From Tricholoma matsutake (lineage: Eukaryota; Basidiomycota; Agaricomycetes; Agaricales; Tricholomataceae), in assembly GCA_026075535.2 (NCBI GenBank), contig AP026538.1, forward strand, positions 3,286,001 to 3,350,000: 64,000 nt of DNA, in the 5' to 3' direction. The notes beneath the pieces are model-generated. The model saw only the letters and a program-made list of their open reading frames with translations. It had not been told where the DNA came from and did no database searches. Numbering within the stretch: the stretch's first letter is position 1; every line of letters starts with the position of its first letter. Below are positions 40,971-54,549 of this stretch, piece after piece. A program made the position numbers and the translations under genes.

Positions 40971-42805
40971 GCCTGCAGCCCAGATTCTGAGCAGCTGAAG
41001 ATGAACATCACTGGAATGGCAGGTACAGGGAAAATGCAGGTGTTGAAAGCACTGGTAGAGTTCTTCAAACAATGGAAGGAATCTCACTGCCTCATCATAG
41101 TAGCACCAACTGGCAGTGCTGTGGCTCTTTTGAATGGTTTGACTTACCATGCAATGTTCAGCATCAACACTGATGGGGGCCAAACATCAAATATTCAGCT
41201 AGCACAGGTCAAATCAAGGCTGGAAGGTGTACATTACATGTTCCTGGATGAAGTTTCAATGCTCTCCTGCTGTGACATGTACCTTATAAGTGCAAGGTTG
41301 GCACAAATCATGAACAACCTCAATTTACCTTTTGGTGGCTTGAACATGATTTTTTGCCCAGTTACCTCCCATCATTGATCACAAACATGCTTCACTGTAT
41401 AGCTGCACAATTGGGAGGAACACAACGTCCCTCTGTGACCAAGAGGCAGTGAGTGGTAAAGCTCTCTGGCACCAGGTCACAACTGTTGTCATCCTCCACC
41501 AAAATATGAGGCAACGGACACAGTTGGCTGACAATGCTAAGTTCCGAGAAGCCCTGGCTAACATGAGGTACAAAGCTTGTACACCCGCCGATATAACATT
41601 TCTTAGGTCCTGAGTATCCAGTGCATTGCCAGGCCACCCCAACATGAATGAGAAGCAATTCAGGAATGTGTCCATCATAACTACTCTCAACTCACAAAAA
41701 GATGATAAACAGGCTTGGCAGTCAAAGGTTTGCATCCGAAAATTGATGCATTTTTATTCTATAGACTATTGACACTGTTCCCTCGAAAGAACCAGAAGGT
41801 GGTTGAGAGATTTCTTGAGTCACAAACATGCCTTAGACATGGCTTGATCCCAGAAAAGGTGAGAGACATCAAAACTGAAGGAGAGGAGGGGGCTGGAGGA
41901 GAATGAGGAGGTTGGGGGGAAGCATGAGGAGGAGGAGAAATGACAGGGGGAGGAGGAGCAGAAGTGACAGGGGGAGGAGGAAGTTGGGAGGATGTAGAAG
42001 TTGGAGGAAAGGAGGGGATGGCCTACAACTGCTGCAAGTTAATTAGTAAAGTTTGAGAGGAGCTCCCTCTTGTCAGCTAAAGACACCCCAAACTTGTCTA
42101 TTGCATTATAGAAATCCTCCTTCTTCTCCTTGCCCATTGAGAACATGGCAGCAACATGAAGATTGCTGATCCTGGACTCAATGTCACAGATCTGAGTTTG
42201 CAGTAAGCCTTCCTGACCCTGGATGAGAAGGGCTTGTTGTGTTTGCCCCAACATGAATGAGAAGCAATTCAGGAATGTGTCCATCATAACTACTCTCAAC
42301 TCACAAAAAGATGTAATAAACAGGCTTGGCAGTCAAAGGTTTGCATCCAAAACAAAGCAGGAATTGATGCATTTTTATTCTATTGACACTGTTCCCTCGA
42401 AAGGACCAGAAGGCAGTCGAGAAAAGTGGAGTGATTTCTCGAGTCGCAAACATGCCACTAGACATGGCTTGATCCCAGAAAAGGTTCAACACACTCTCTG
42501 GGACCAACCTACTTGTGCAAACACAAAACTTTCCTGGAAAGTTGTCTATCTGTGTTGGCATGCCTATAATGATACGCAACAATGCTGCCATGGAGATGTG
42601 CATCACAAAAGGTCAAGAGGCTGTTGTGCACACATGGCGGTCACACAAACTTCCAAATAACAGGGAGGTGTTAGACACACTGTTTGTAGAGCTTGGAAAT
42701 CCACCTACCCCTATAAAGATGGATGGGCTTCCACAGAATGTTATACCCCTGATGAGAACCAGTGTTGTTACTGTTTGCAAGTTGCCGGACAATCCAGAAA
42801 TATCA
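40971..42805 (+). pseudogene. Helitron 2 helicase (Pif1 family), broken
   Basis: Walker A GMAGTGKM (Thr replaced by Met, near 41020), APTGSAVALLNG, Walker B FLDEVSML (near 41255), SARLAQIMNN, then after shifts VSIITTLNSQKD, CVGMPIMIRNNAA and DGLPQNVIPLMRT (to 42770). The C-terminal motifs MTDYASQGKT and YTALSR are missing because a LINE starts at about 42806. Parallel to 9060-10260 of Helitron 1. Confidence 0.8.
41632..42486. repeat. About 230-bp direct duplication flanking a 383-bp foreign fragment
   Basis: Helicase sequence CCCCAACATGAATGAGAAGC... to ATCCCAGAAAAGGT occurs at about 41638-41860 and again at 42246-42485. Between them, 41863-42245 is nearly identical to 13281-13665, the joint of coiled-coil ORF and endonuclease ORF, in the same orientation. 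Confidence 0.85.
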
Positions 42806-42814
42806 TGTCAACCT

Positions 42815-43743
42815 ATTTCAGGAGACTCATCTCATGCAAGAGCAGCATGAGACACTAGATATACCTGCTGGCTATCATGCCATTTCACTTCCACATCCCT
42901 ATAAACACCTATTCTCCCGTCCTTGGGGTGGTGTTCTGGCCCTTATTAGGGACAATCTTCACCTCATCATGAGGAACAATCTGTCGAGCCCGGACATTAT
43001 GGTTCTGGAATGTAATCATTTCATTGTAATCAATGCCTACATCCTACCAGATGAGGCAAGGTGGGAACAATTTGCAGACACTGATCCAACAATTTGCAGG
43101 CACTGATCCATTCCAAAAATTCTGTGAGACAGTTCACATGCTTTGTAGCATGGATAAACCTCTCTATATTTTGGGAGACCTGAATGCACGCACTGCATCA
43201 TTGTCTCCATCACAACATATCCGGATCACAGTAGATGATGTGGTCAACACAAGGGGACATCTACTCTTAGACCTCTGCCATGATCTCACACTAGAAATAC
43301 TGAATGGAAACATAACCTATGGAGGTAGTGGTGACTTCACATCAATTCAACCAATGGGAAATTCGATCATTGACTACATCATCACAAATTATATGGGGGC
43401 AAAACTGGTATCACGCTTTCAAGTAATGTGTCTAGCCCATGATGAAAAAGATCATACACCACTTGAACTAGATATTGAAATGCCCTTTCTAGAACTTCCT
43501 CGTCCTAGGAAACTACCCAGACCTACTGTGGACAGTGCTACCACCTCACCCAATATACTTCCATCAGATAGTCCTATTGATATACTTCTAAAATGTGTGC
43601 TGGACTCGAGGAGCGACGTGGTGTCTCAAACATGTTGTCTCTATGGGAATGTCACAAGGACTTCAACACCAATGTGTGTCTACGTCAATGGTTCATGTCA
43701 TAACAATGGCCAACCCAATGCACAGGGTGGCAGTGGTGTATAA
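42815..43743 (+). pseudogene. LINE endonuclease domain
   Basis: Frames 42762-43106 and 43033-43743 carry QETHLMQE, WGGVLALIRDNL, MVLECNHFIVINAY, LYILGDLNARTA and NSIIDYIITNYMG. These are the ordered motifs of an APE-type endonuclease, which nicks the target for reverse transcription. The N-terminal strand with the first Asn is lost to truncation. One frame shift lies near 43090. Confidence 0.8.
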
Positions 43744-45523
43744 CAGTCCACGCAACTCAGCACTGAGAGTCCCTGATGCACAGACGAACCACAGGGGAGA
43801 AGTTTATGCCATCCTTAAAGCATTACAGACAGCCCATGAGGATGAGACTCTGCATATATACTGCAACTCTGAGTATGCAATGGAGACAATCACAATTCGT
43901 GCTGCTGCAAAGGCAGCTCATGGCTGGAAAATTATCAATGGCAATCTGTTCAGAGACATAGCTACTCTGATCCATCAGAGATCTGCATCCATTGTGTTCA
44001 TTCAGGTCAAGGGACACAGCTGCAACTTCAAACATGATCAGGCTGACAGATTGGCCAATCTGGGGGCAACCCTGATGCCAGTGGCTCCTTACCACCCCCT
44101 TGAACTTGCCCTACCCCTGAATGGTTCTACTCCAGTAACAACAGACAAGGTCCTATACAGATCATTAAATCCAAAGGTCCTCTTCCCCAATCCAGAACCA
44201 CAGATCTTGAAAAGTCACAGGAACCGTACTTCAGCTAGTGAGTGCCAGATGGAGCAAAGAGCACTGATTCTGGATGCCAAAACAGAAAAGGAGTTTTGGA
44301 CAGCAGCCAAAAAAATTATGGGTTCAAAGCAACCACAGGCTGACATATCTGCAGAAACTCTTAAAGAGGTGTTTCAACTGAGGATGAACCCTATTATTCC
44401 AATGCCACTGTCATTCAATAAAGAGAGACTTGAGCTTAATCTCACTGTTTACAGTGCAATGCCAAAACACACAATTGATACCACTCCAGAACAATTCTTC
44501 TCTGCCCCCATAACAGAGGCAGAAATTGAGACTGCAAAGGAGCACTTCCATAACCATGCTGCCATTTCAACCTCCCCTGGACTGGATAAAATTGGCTTTG
44601 CTGAAATTGAGGAAATTGATAATGACCAATTATGTCTCTTACTCAATAAGTGCCTGCACACGTTAGAAGCCCCTTCTACTTGGTTAACAGCTGCCCTTGT
44701 TGCAATCATCAAGAGAGGAAAACATAAAAATGATCCAAATCAATATCATGCAATTGGGCTCGAGAGTGTCCTACTCAAGCTTATGACACTCATTATTCAC
44801 AAACAGATCACTGCTTGGTGCCTAGCCTGGGATCTTATCCCTCCCTCACAAAATGGATTTTGTGAGGGGTTCAGGACTAATGACAATGTCTTTATTCTGA
44901 GATGTGCCATTGAGTGGGCCCATGCACTTGGTCTCTCCCTATATGTGGTTTTTGCAGACATTAGCAATGCATTCCCCTCTACAGAACAAGCCACTTTATG
45001 GCTCAAGATGAGGAATATGGGTGCAAGTGGCCATGTCTTTGACTGGCTTTGAATGCTGTACCAAAGAATGTCATATGTGGTGAAACATCGCACTGAGTTG
45101 TCTCAATCGTTCTGTGTGACACTAGGAATATTGATTGGTGACAACTCCTCTCCAATCCTATGGACACTATATATGGCTGATTTTCACCTGGATCCTGACT
45201 CACATGATATCAAACTGGCCGGTACTAGTATAGCAAACCTGGAGCAGGCTGATGACATTATACTCATATTGACAAATCCTAAGGGGGCTCAGAAAAAGAT
45301 GAATGCACTATGGCAGTGGTGTAGCCTAAATTTCATGTTACTCAGTGCAGTGAAATCACTGATCATGATATTTGGACCAATTCCCCACACACTACCTCTC
45401 TTCCTGTTTGGCAACAAACCTGTCATGTTGAAGACAGAGCAAACATATGTTGGTATAACATTACAGTCTACACAATGCAACATCTTTGCTAAACACTACA
45501 AAAATAAAGCAAGCAAAGCTTGA
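43595..45523 (+). pseudogene. LINE RNase H and reverse transcriptase
   Basis: Frame 43595-45052 continues after TGA (45050-45052) in the same frame to 45523. RNase H: VCVYVNGSCHNNGQ and IYCNSEYAME, where both catalytic Asp are now Asn (codons 43687-43689, 43865-43867), HRGEVYAILKAL with the Glu, and VKGHSCNFKHDQADRLA. RT follows: GLDKIGFAEIEEI, IKRGKHKNDPNQYHAIGL, SQNGFCEGFRTNDN, VVFADISNAF, then EQADDIILI with the ADD active site. RNase H lies before RT, not after it as in I or Tad LINEs. Confidence 0.82.
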
Positions 45524-45538
45524 TCAGTTGGTAATACA

Positions 45539-46540
45539 GTGCTAGGTATGGAGTCTATTATAGGCACACTTCCCCCATGGGAGGCCAAGAAGCTCTATAT
45601 GGCACAGATTGACCCCCACCTTATCCATGGATATGAGGTTATACTTGATGTCGACCTTCCTCTTCTGGAGAAACCCTCTGATGTGCAAACATCATATCTC
45701 TGCTGGGTCCTGGGTTTACATAGAAGGTCAATGATAACACCACTGTTTACAGAGACCTCTTTGGTACCATTGCAGTTTTGGAGAATTATACTCACTCTTG
45801 GTTATCTGCGCTACCTCGCAAGCCTACCCACCAAGTGTTATGCAAAGAAGGCATACATGGACTCAGTAAGGCTTGCAAAGGAGAATAAAGCATCATGGAC
45901 AATAGATCTACAATACATATTTCTGAATCTGCCATTCCATGTCCCGCTTCCTGACCTTGAAAGCATCACACCTCTTCAAGTGGATGAGGTGACAAAGCTT
46001 TTTGAAGTCAAGATGGAAGCCTATATCCAAAGTGAACTTGAGGCCTCCCCTAAATTGTATCTTCTTCAAAACAGACTTGAACCTGACAAAGATTGTCCTC
46101 CAAGCCATAAGACACTTCATTTCAGACATTACCTCAGTGTACCCAACAGTGTTCATAGAAAAGCACTTACAGGTCTCCTGCTCTCTTCGCATGCATTGGC
46201 TATAGAATGCCTAAGATGGCCGGAACATTGCTGCCCATGTGTCCAGCAACAATGGAGATTATGCTGTCTTTGTAAAAATTTGGTGGAGAGCCCTGAACAT
46301 GCATTGCTGGAGTGCACCAGCTCATATGAGCTGAATAACCTTTGCAAGAAATTCTCAGACAGAATGTACACTGAGATACCACATTTGCCCTGGCGTCCCA
46401 TGGTCTCTTCTATTGATCTATTCAAAATGATATTGAAGGAAAGGACTACCATCAGACTGCTTGCAAAATTTACATATGAAGTGTTAGAGCTCTTTCAGGC
46501 TGTACCAGTCTATGTATCTGAGAATGCTGTATTTGAATGA
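45539..46540 (+). CDS. LINE ORF2 C-terminal part with Cys/His zinc motif
   Basis: 333-codon open frame in continuation of the RT after a short broken stretch (45523-45539). It reads MESIIGTLPPWEAKKLY, IDPHLIHGYEVILDVD, and near 46260 CCLCKNLVESPEHALLEC, a C-x2-C...H-x4-C motif typical of the end of LINE ORF2. The stop at 46538-46540 is followed by the poly-A run. Confidence 0.75.
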   Translation: MLGMESIIGTLPPWEAKKLYMAQIDPHLIHGYEVILDVDLPLLEKPSDVQTSYLCWVLGLHRRSMITPLFTETSLVPLQFWRIILTLGYLRYLASLPTKCYAKKAYMDSVRLAKENKASWTIDLQYIFLNLPFHVPLPDLESITPLQVDEVTKLFEVKMEAYIQSELEASPKLYLLQNRLEPDKDCPPSHKTLHFRHYLSVPNSVHRKALTGLLLSSHALAIECLRWPEHCCPCVQQQWRLCCLCKNLVESPEHALLECTSSYELNNLCKKFSDRMYTEIPHLPWRPMVSSIDLFKMILKERTTIRLLAKFTYEVLELFQAVPVYVSENAVFE

Positions 46541-46551
46541 TACATCCGCTT

Positions 46552-46569
46552 CAAAAAAAAAAAAAAAAA
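46552..46569 (+). other. Poly-A run marking the LINE 3' end
   Basis: Eighteen consecutive A just after the LINE stop codon. The following 300 bases (46570-46910) contain a (TAC)n microsatellite at about 46773-46795 and no gene. Confidence 0.8.
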
Positions 46570-46899
46570 AGGAGAAACTCTCAGTGGGGTTCTATACCCC
46601 TTGCCCATGGTTATAACTGTCCAGTGATCAACATCGAAGGCCATTTCACCTGCTGGAAGTCGTGATCATTGGCCCGAGACAAAGATGTATAATAGTTAGA
46701 TAGCTTGCCTGTACTTAATGACATCGGGAAACTCTTGGACCCCTGGCGTTCAGCGATTGGACCATGCCAGTAATATACTACTACTACTACTACTACATCG
46801 CTTATCATCTCAAGGAATCAGGTAACCTGTCGACGCAGGATTATCTCACCATATGTTGAAGAGTACTGTGAATACAGTGTCGTAAGCGCAGCTGTTGTT

Positions 46900-47745
46900 C
46901 TGCCATCAAATGCCAAGCGGAACACTTAGTTGGACCACATCAGATAAATCACTAGCCAGGTGCTTAAATTTCAGCTTCTTCACTTTTGGTCCTTTATCTG
47001 CCCGAATCACATAGGAAGTCTTGCATTTCAGCATAGTCATGCGGTGAGGCTTGTACTTTGGATTGGCGTCGATGGCAGTAATGTGACTTGTGTGTTTGCA
47101 GACTGGCCAATATTTGAACTGATTATTTGCCAATCAACATCATCTTTCCATTCTAGGAAAGGATCAGATTTGGTCCAGCGGATAGCTTCATGGACTGTGG
47201 ACGGTATGTAGTTTTTACCTTTGTACTCCCGAAACAAACTTATTAACGTGTTTCTCCGATCAGCCATGGTGATTTTTCTTGGAAGCTTGTCATTGAGGTT
47301 TTTGAACCTGAGCATGGTGATGTTATCGTTCAAGCTCCCAAAACTCCTGGCGCAGCACTCCTGAGGCACCACCAGTGATTTTACTTGGGTGAAAGCTGGT
47401 CAAAATCAAAGTGCCCGATGCAGTAGCACTTCTGGATAGGGCAGTATAGTAGCCCTGATGCGAGCGACACTCCGTGAGGTCCACAACATTGAACAGATGC
47501 GTTTTTCCCTGTGATGCATAGTCAGTCATTGCGAAATTAGGGAGCGCCGATTCATGGGGTGAGTTGCAGTATGATCTCTTAAATTCGCTAACGCCCCATG
47601 AAAGCTTTCCTATCGACTCTGGATCAGCTCGAAGATTTTCCTTGGAAGAGATCCGAGATTTCATCAGACGTCGTATGGCCAGAGTGTCTCCGGAAGAATT
47701 CACCTTTGGGGTAGATATGCCAGTGTGCACTCCATCGTGAACCAC
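46900..47745 (-). pseudogene. Helitron 3 helicase C-terminal part (minus strand)
   Basis: Minus frames 47745-47323 and 47372-47037. They contain ALPNFAMTDYASQGKTH, YYTALSRSATASGTLIL and ITGGASGVLRQEFWELE, then ADRRNTLISLFREYKGK and EAIRWTKSDPFLEWKDD. They match 10300-10760 of Helitron 1. One frame change near 47345. The upstream helicase is missing. Confidence 0.8.
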
Positions 47746-48240
47746 TTATTCAAAACGGCTCGACCTGTCACAACTGCGGACAGCAGAGATCCAAGAATTG
47801 TGTGTAACTGTGAAATAATCTTGTTCGGAGACCCAGATATGTCGTTGCAAGCCTGCGTGGATGACTTTACCTTTTCTGTAGCAGCCAGCTGTCCTACTTG
47901 CAACGCCTTTTTGTCAAGATTCCTTCAGACACCGCCTGTTCTTGCTTTCGATTTAGGTCATTTAGGATATAGCCTGCCCTCGCTTGATCAAGATGTTGCG
48001 ATATCATGTGGAGATGTCGACGCCCGCGTTCGCTATGCCCTGCGAGGTTGCTGCGAGGCCTAATTTACCACGATGACGATCATTTCACGTGCCGCGTGAT
48101 CACAAGTACTTGGTTATGGTGTGGTTCCGAGTCCACGATGGAATGTTGACTGGGCAGTCGCTAAAATATGAATCTGATCATTTGATGTCAATCTGCACTG
48201 ACGGCGCCGTCATGGGTATCTATTGCTCCTGAAGGAACTC
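47700..48240 (+). pseudogene. Helitron USP-like tail (plus strand), detached
   Basis: Plus reading TPPVLAFDLGHLG, YALRG, and in another frame YHDDDHFTCRVI followed by W-FHDGML-TGQS corresponds to the end of the Helitron 1 tail (11430-11700). The closing GGAACTCGGACATGCCATGC at 48236 matches 11720. It faces away from the Helitron 3 helicase, so the two pieces are inverted relative to Helitron 1. Confidence 0.7.
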
Positions 48241-48599
48241 GGACATGCCATGCAAAGCAGTGGCCCTCACAGCGCGAGTCAAATGATGTGACTGTACGAT
48301 GGCTAATGGGGGGCAGGCAGGAATGAGTGACTGCTTATTGTAACAGACCGTCTGCTTATTATAACAGACATACAGACCCCCCCAATTTGATACAAGAGCC
48401 TTGAGAGCACATGGCAGTGTGAATCAACCGATGGACAGCCCTCTTTCTATTCATAGTTGACTTCGCTGCTAGTATTGCAGCGGCCAGCCATTGTCCATTG
48501 TACATGCCTAGTACTGACATGTTTTATGTTCCGATGACCGGATGTATTATAGGCGTGATGTTTTTTTTTTTTGTGACAGATTTTAGATTTTGAACCACG
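48241..48599. other. Intergenic, upstream of the FHA-RING gene
   Basis: Contains a near-duplicate GTCTGCTTATTRTAACAGAC (48331-48368) and a T12 run shortly before the start codon. No convincing TATA box or ORF. Presumed promoter by position only. Confidence 0.4.
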
Positions 48600-50492
48600 A
48601 TGATGATGGAAAGCACAGCAGCAGCAGCAGCAGTAGCAGTTCAAGAAGAGTCACCTTCTCTTCCCAGCCGTACCACTATTCTCGGTTCTTTTCTCAGAGG
48701 CAGGCCTCGTAACTCTTCTCAATCTCATATCACCTCTGATACTACTCCTCGTGAGCTATCTCCTTCTCCTCAGCCACCCTCCCCAGGAATAGGTCAACAT
48801 CGTCGTAATCGCCCTACCATTGTCACCACTCTGCCTTCTCAATCAGGTCTAGGTTTATCACACATGTTAAGAAGACGTCGTTCAGCTGGAAACATGGTTG
48901 TTTCCCCAACAACAACTACAACTACCAATCCATCTCCACCCACCATACAACCTCCTTCAAACATCCTCTCTCCACTCACCACTTCCACTTCCGCACCCGC
49001 AAATCCTCTATCCACAACTACCGTTTCCCCATCCGCAACAACTCCCATCTCACTCCCAGTACCCGCACCATCAGTACCCGCACCACCACCACCACCACCA
49101 CCTGGAACCCACCGTATCAGACTCGTCCCTCACCTCGACTCACGTCGCACACTCCGCTTCGACGCTATAGGCCGAGACCTCCGCGAAGGCGATCCCCCCC
49201 TACGCATCGGGCGCTTCACAGACCGCTCAGGTCTAGGTCTAGCAGCCGTCAACGCCCTAGGCTCCAACAAGCTCGCATTCAAATCAAAAGTTGTCTCCCG
49301 CGCCCACGCTGAGATTTGGGTCGAAGCAGGCGGGAAATTCTTCATCAAGGACTCGAAAAGCAGTAGTGGCACTTTTTTGAATCATGTTAGGCTTAGTCCG
49401 GCCAACACGGAGAGTAGGCCTTTCCAGATGAAGGATGGTGATATTTTGCAGTTGGGCGTGGATTATCAGGGTGGGGCGGAGGATATCTATAAGAGTGTGA
49501 AGATTAGAGTCGAGGTGGGACGCGAGTGGCAGGCTGCACCTAATGCGTTCAAGTATGTTTTTTTATTTTTTTATTTTTATTTTTTTGTATGCTGGAATTG
49601 TCTGTTGATCTTGACTGTTATAGTACCAATGCACTTAAGAACCTCAAAACACTCGCTTTGCCTATCAAATCAGCTGCAGGCCTCGTACCAGGCCTCAAAC
49701 CAACCAACGGGAAATCACAAATACCAGATTGTTGCATATGTGTGTACCCTTTCCCGTGTCATTCTTCTTCCCCTCGTATGTAGGAGCAAAGATCATCCCC
49801 ACGCTTTCTATTTTATCCCCCCCCCCCCCCCCCTCCCGAAAAAAAAAAAAACTAACCCCCACACAGGTCTATTCAGCGTAACCATCCGCCAAGCACTCTT
49901 CATCGCCCCTTGCTCCCACACCTTCCACTACAAATGCATCCGCCCCCTCCTCGAGACTCACCACCCAGCCTTTTCCTGTCCACTCTGTCGCACCTTTGCC
50001 GACTTGGAAGAGGACGTGGAGGTCGAAGTACCGTGGGAGGAGAGCGATCTCGAGTGTGACGGCGACGCCGGTACAGGTGCGGGTACGGGTGTGGGTGCGG
50101 GAGAGAAAGAATGTGTTGATGCGGGTGAGAGGGAGCGAGAAGCGGGTATGGAGACTGAGACGGAGGGTGATAATAATAATAATCTTGTTCCGAACTTTGG
50201 GGCGGCGCGTGCGCGGAGGAGTCGACACCATGCGGATGAGGAAGAGGTGTTGATGCGGTTGCAGGAGGAGGATGGGGATGAGGATGGGGATGAGGATGAG
50301 GTTATGGTGGATGTGGATGGGGTGAGGCGGGAGGGTGAGGAGGCTGGGCGCAGTGGCAGTGGCAGTGGCAGTGGGGAGGGAGAGGGCGAAGGGGCGGATA
50401 GTGGTCCTGAGCTGGGGATGATGGTTGTGGCAGAGGGAGAGGGAGAGGTAGACGATGTAGATGGGACCGTTGGAGGGAAGAGGAAGCGCTAA
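48600..50492 (+). CDS. dma1: FHA-RING E3 ubiquitin ligase, Dma1/CHFR family
   Basis: Exons 48600-49552, 49624-49739 and 49867-50492 give 564 residues in frame (introns 71 and 127 nt, GT..AG). Residues 1-190 are Ser/Thr/Pro-rich. The FHA domain (about 190-315) keeps LRIGRF, SRAHAEI and SSGTFLN, which bind phospho-Thr. The RING-H2 is complete: Cys354, Cys357, Cys372, His374, His377, Cys380, Cys394, Cys397. The TIRQALFIAPCSHTFHYKC stretch is characteristic of Dma1. Without splicing out intron 2 the RING loses its loop, which supports the model. The C-terminal 160 residues are acidic and Gly-rich. Yeast Dma1 relatives act in the spindle-position/septation checkpoint and mitotic ubiquitination. 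ATG 48600 is the first of three adjacent ATG codons. Confidence 0.85.
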   Translation: MMMESTAAAAAVAVQEESPSLPSRTTILGSFLRGRPRNSSQSHITSDTTPRELSPSPQPPSPGIGQHRRNRPTIVTTLPSQSGLGLSHMLRRRRSAGNMVVSPTTTTTTNPSPPTIQPPSNILSPLTTSTSAPANPLSTTTVSPSATTPISLPVPAPSVPAPPPPPPPGTHRIRLVPHLDSRRTLRFDAIGRDLREGDPPLRIGRFTDRSGLGLAAVNALGSNKLAFKSKVVSRAHAEIWVEAGGKFFIKDSKSSSGTFLNHVRLSPANTESRPFQMKDGDILQLGVDYQGGAEDIYKSVKIRVEVGREWQAAPNAFKYVFLFFYFYFFVCWNCLLILTVIVPMHLRTSKHSLCLSNQLQASYQASNQPTGNHKYQIVAYVCTLSRVILLPLVCRSKDHPHAFYFIPPPPPLPKKKKTNPHTGLFSVTIRQALFIAPCSHTFHYKCIRPLLETHHPAFSCPLCRTFADLEEDVEVEVPWEESDLECDGDAGTGAGTGVGAGEKECVDAGEREREAGMETETEGDNNNNLVPNFGAARARRSRHHADEEEVLMRLQEEDGDEDGDEDEVMVDVDGVRREGEEAGRSGSGSGSGEGEGEGADSGPELGMMVVAEGEGEVDDVDGTVGGKRKR

Positions 50493-50964
50493 GCGCTGAG
50501 CGGTACCCGTATGCGTTCGTGTGTGCGTGCGTACGTGCGTGTTTTTTGTGGCTTGGTCTATGTCTCGGTCCTCCTTGTATCCAGTAATCTTCATCTCCTA
50601 GATGATCTTCCTCCTTCTCTCCTCATGCCTTATGTCTTCTACGATTTTTCTTTTTCTTTTTCTTCTTGTCTCGTGCACGTAGCGCATGATATTCTCATAC
50701 CTACCAAAGTAGTTTTGTCGTAGGATCTCTCATTATTCAATGTACACACATCTCTCTCTCTCGACTTCTATGAATAATACTGGCATTTTTGTTTTTGTTT
50801 TTTTATGTATATAGTTTATGTAATTTGTTATTTCCTGATTCGTGGTGTTTTGATGATGGTTGGCGGGCGGAAAGCAATGTAGTTTGATTCCTAATGCTTG
50901 GGAGTGCAAGTATTGGGCGGCTGACGTGCCATTCTCTAGACTACCGTCCAACGGCGAATGGTTT
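50493..50964. other. Intergenic between convergent genes
   Basis: 3' flanks of both genes. T/C-rich tracts and an AATAATACT-like sequence near 50770, but no clear polyadenylation signal or ORF. Confidence 0.4.
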
Positions 50965-53495
<2,531 letters not shown>

Positions 53496-54549
53496 TAGGG
53501 TTGTTCACAGTAGCCATTCTTGGGCCATTTTCAGCTCATTTTCAAACTCATTTTCAGCTCATTTTCATGTATTTGGCAGGAACAAACAAAAGGGAACAAA
53601 AAATGGAATGGAAAATGACATGAAAAATGGTTACTGTGAACACCCTGGCAAGGAAAATGGAGCAAAAATGCATTTTTCTCACCAGGCACAGTGCTACAGT
53701 CATTCATGCCTCTTTGACCCAACCAAATATTTGTGACCTTCAGAAACTTACTGTGCATTGCAAATTGAAAATTTGAATAGACAGAACCCATGGTATATGT
53801 CCAAGCTATCTGTTGGGTGCTTAAGAATAGTTATCATATGTATAAGAATGGTGTTTGAGTGTAATCAGTGGAAATTTTTGTTATCAGCTCAAACTGGGTC
53901 TTTGACACAAGTCACATCAGGGCATGATTCTGGCTGATCCTGGGCCAGCGATTGTTTCCTACACTACAAATTAGGCAGGTGTGATGTGACACAACATGTC
54001 TCTAATCTCGCTCCCTGACCCAATTTTACAAAGTTTGTTGCAATGCAGGGTGTAGTTTCAGTGAATGGCTATCACCAGACCTTGGGATAAGGTGTAAGAT
54101 ATATATTCCCAGAAAAGAAATCCTGAACAGCATACTGTGTTCTCATTATCTTCATATCAAATTTCAGGTTTCTCTCACTTTTGCCTTCGAGGACATCTCC
54201 TATTCTATCCACAAGCTCAATCACTCCATGGGTCTGGATATATATATATGTCTGAGCTATATGGTGGATATTACAAAAAGTCCAAGGCAATTTACTCAGA
54301 ATTGGAGCTGGCAATGTTGTTTGTGTCATTGACCCAGATGTGTCAAAGAGGCATGAATGACTGTAAAAAGATGAAAAATGATCATTTTTCAGTTCCCTTT
54401 TTACAAAAGCAAGGGTAGGGTTCCATTTTACATTCATTTTACATTCATTCTCAGTTCCATTCTTGAGAAAAATGGAATCAAAATGAAATAGAAAATGATT
54501 GAAAAATGAGTGAAAAATGAACCAAAAATGCCAACCATGAACAACCCTA
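53496..54549. mobile_element. Non-autonomous DNA element with TAGGGTTGTTCA ends
   Basis: 1054 bp. Left end TAGGGTTGTTCACAGTAGCC and inverted right end TAGGGTTGTTCATGGTTGGC continue into subterminal CTCATTTTC / CATTTTTC repeats on both sides. No transposase ORF. hAT-like ends, but an 8-bp duplication is not visible; a TA duplication is possible. Confidence 0.72.

Larger units (their letters stand above)
37020..42805 (+). mobile_element. Helitron 2 remnant (+), broken by four insertions
   Basis: Coding pieces parallel Helitron 1: 37020-37859 (NFVGDTLPHHDQGDHECY, MLTLFKPWRSGLDLK, LQYECLDAQDDFHAQM), 40668-40785, 40971-41862 and 42246-42805. Interrupted by LTR element G, a solo LTR, an endonuclease-element fragment with flanking duplication, and at 42806 by a LINE. 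The Rep region is missing on the left, where Gy1 copy 3 begins. Confidence 0.82.
42806..46569 (+). mobile_element. 5'-truncated LINE (endonuclease, RNase H, RT, zinc knuckle)
   Basis: The element starts within the endonuclease domain (FQETHLMQEQHETLD, near 42815) abruptly after helicase sequence, and ends in an A18 run (46552-46569), as expected for a 5'-truncated LINE. Domain order is endonuclease, RNase H, RT, C-terminal Cys/His motif. A target duplication was not found. Confidence 0.82.

Noticed and set aside
46773..46795. (TAC)n run as a regulatory element
   Set aside because: Simple microsatellite without supporting context.
49869..50594. 241-codon ORF antisense to the FHA-RING gene
   Set aside because: Opposite strand of a verified exon with strong acidic codon bias; His/Thr/Leu-rich shadow.
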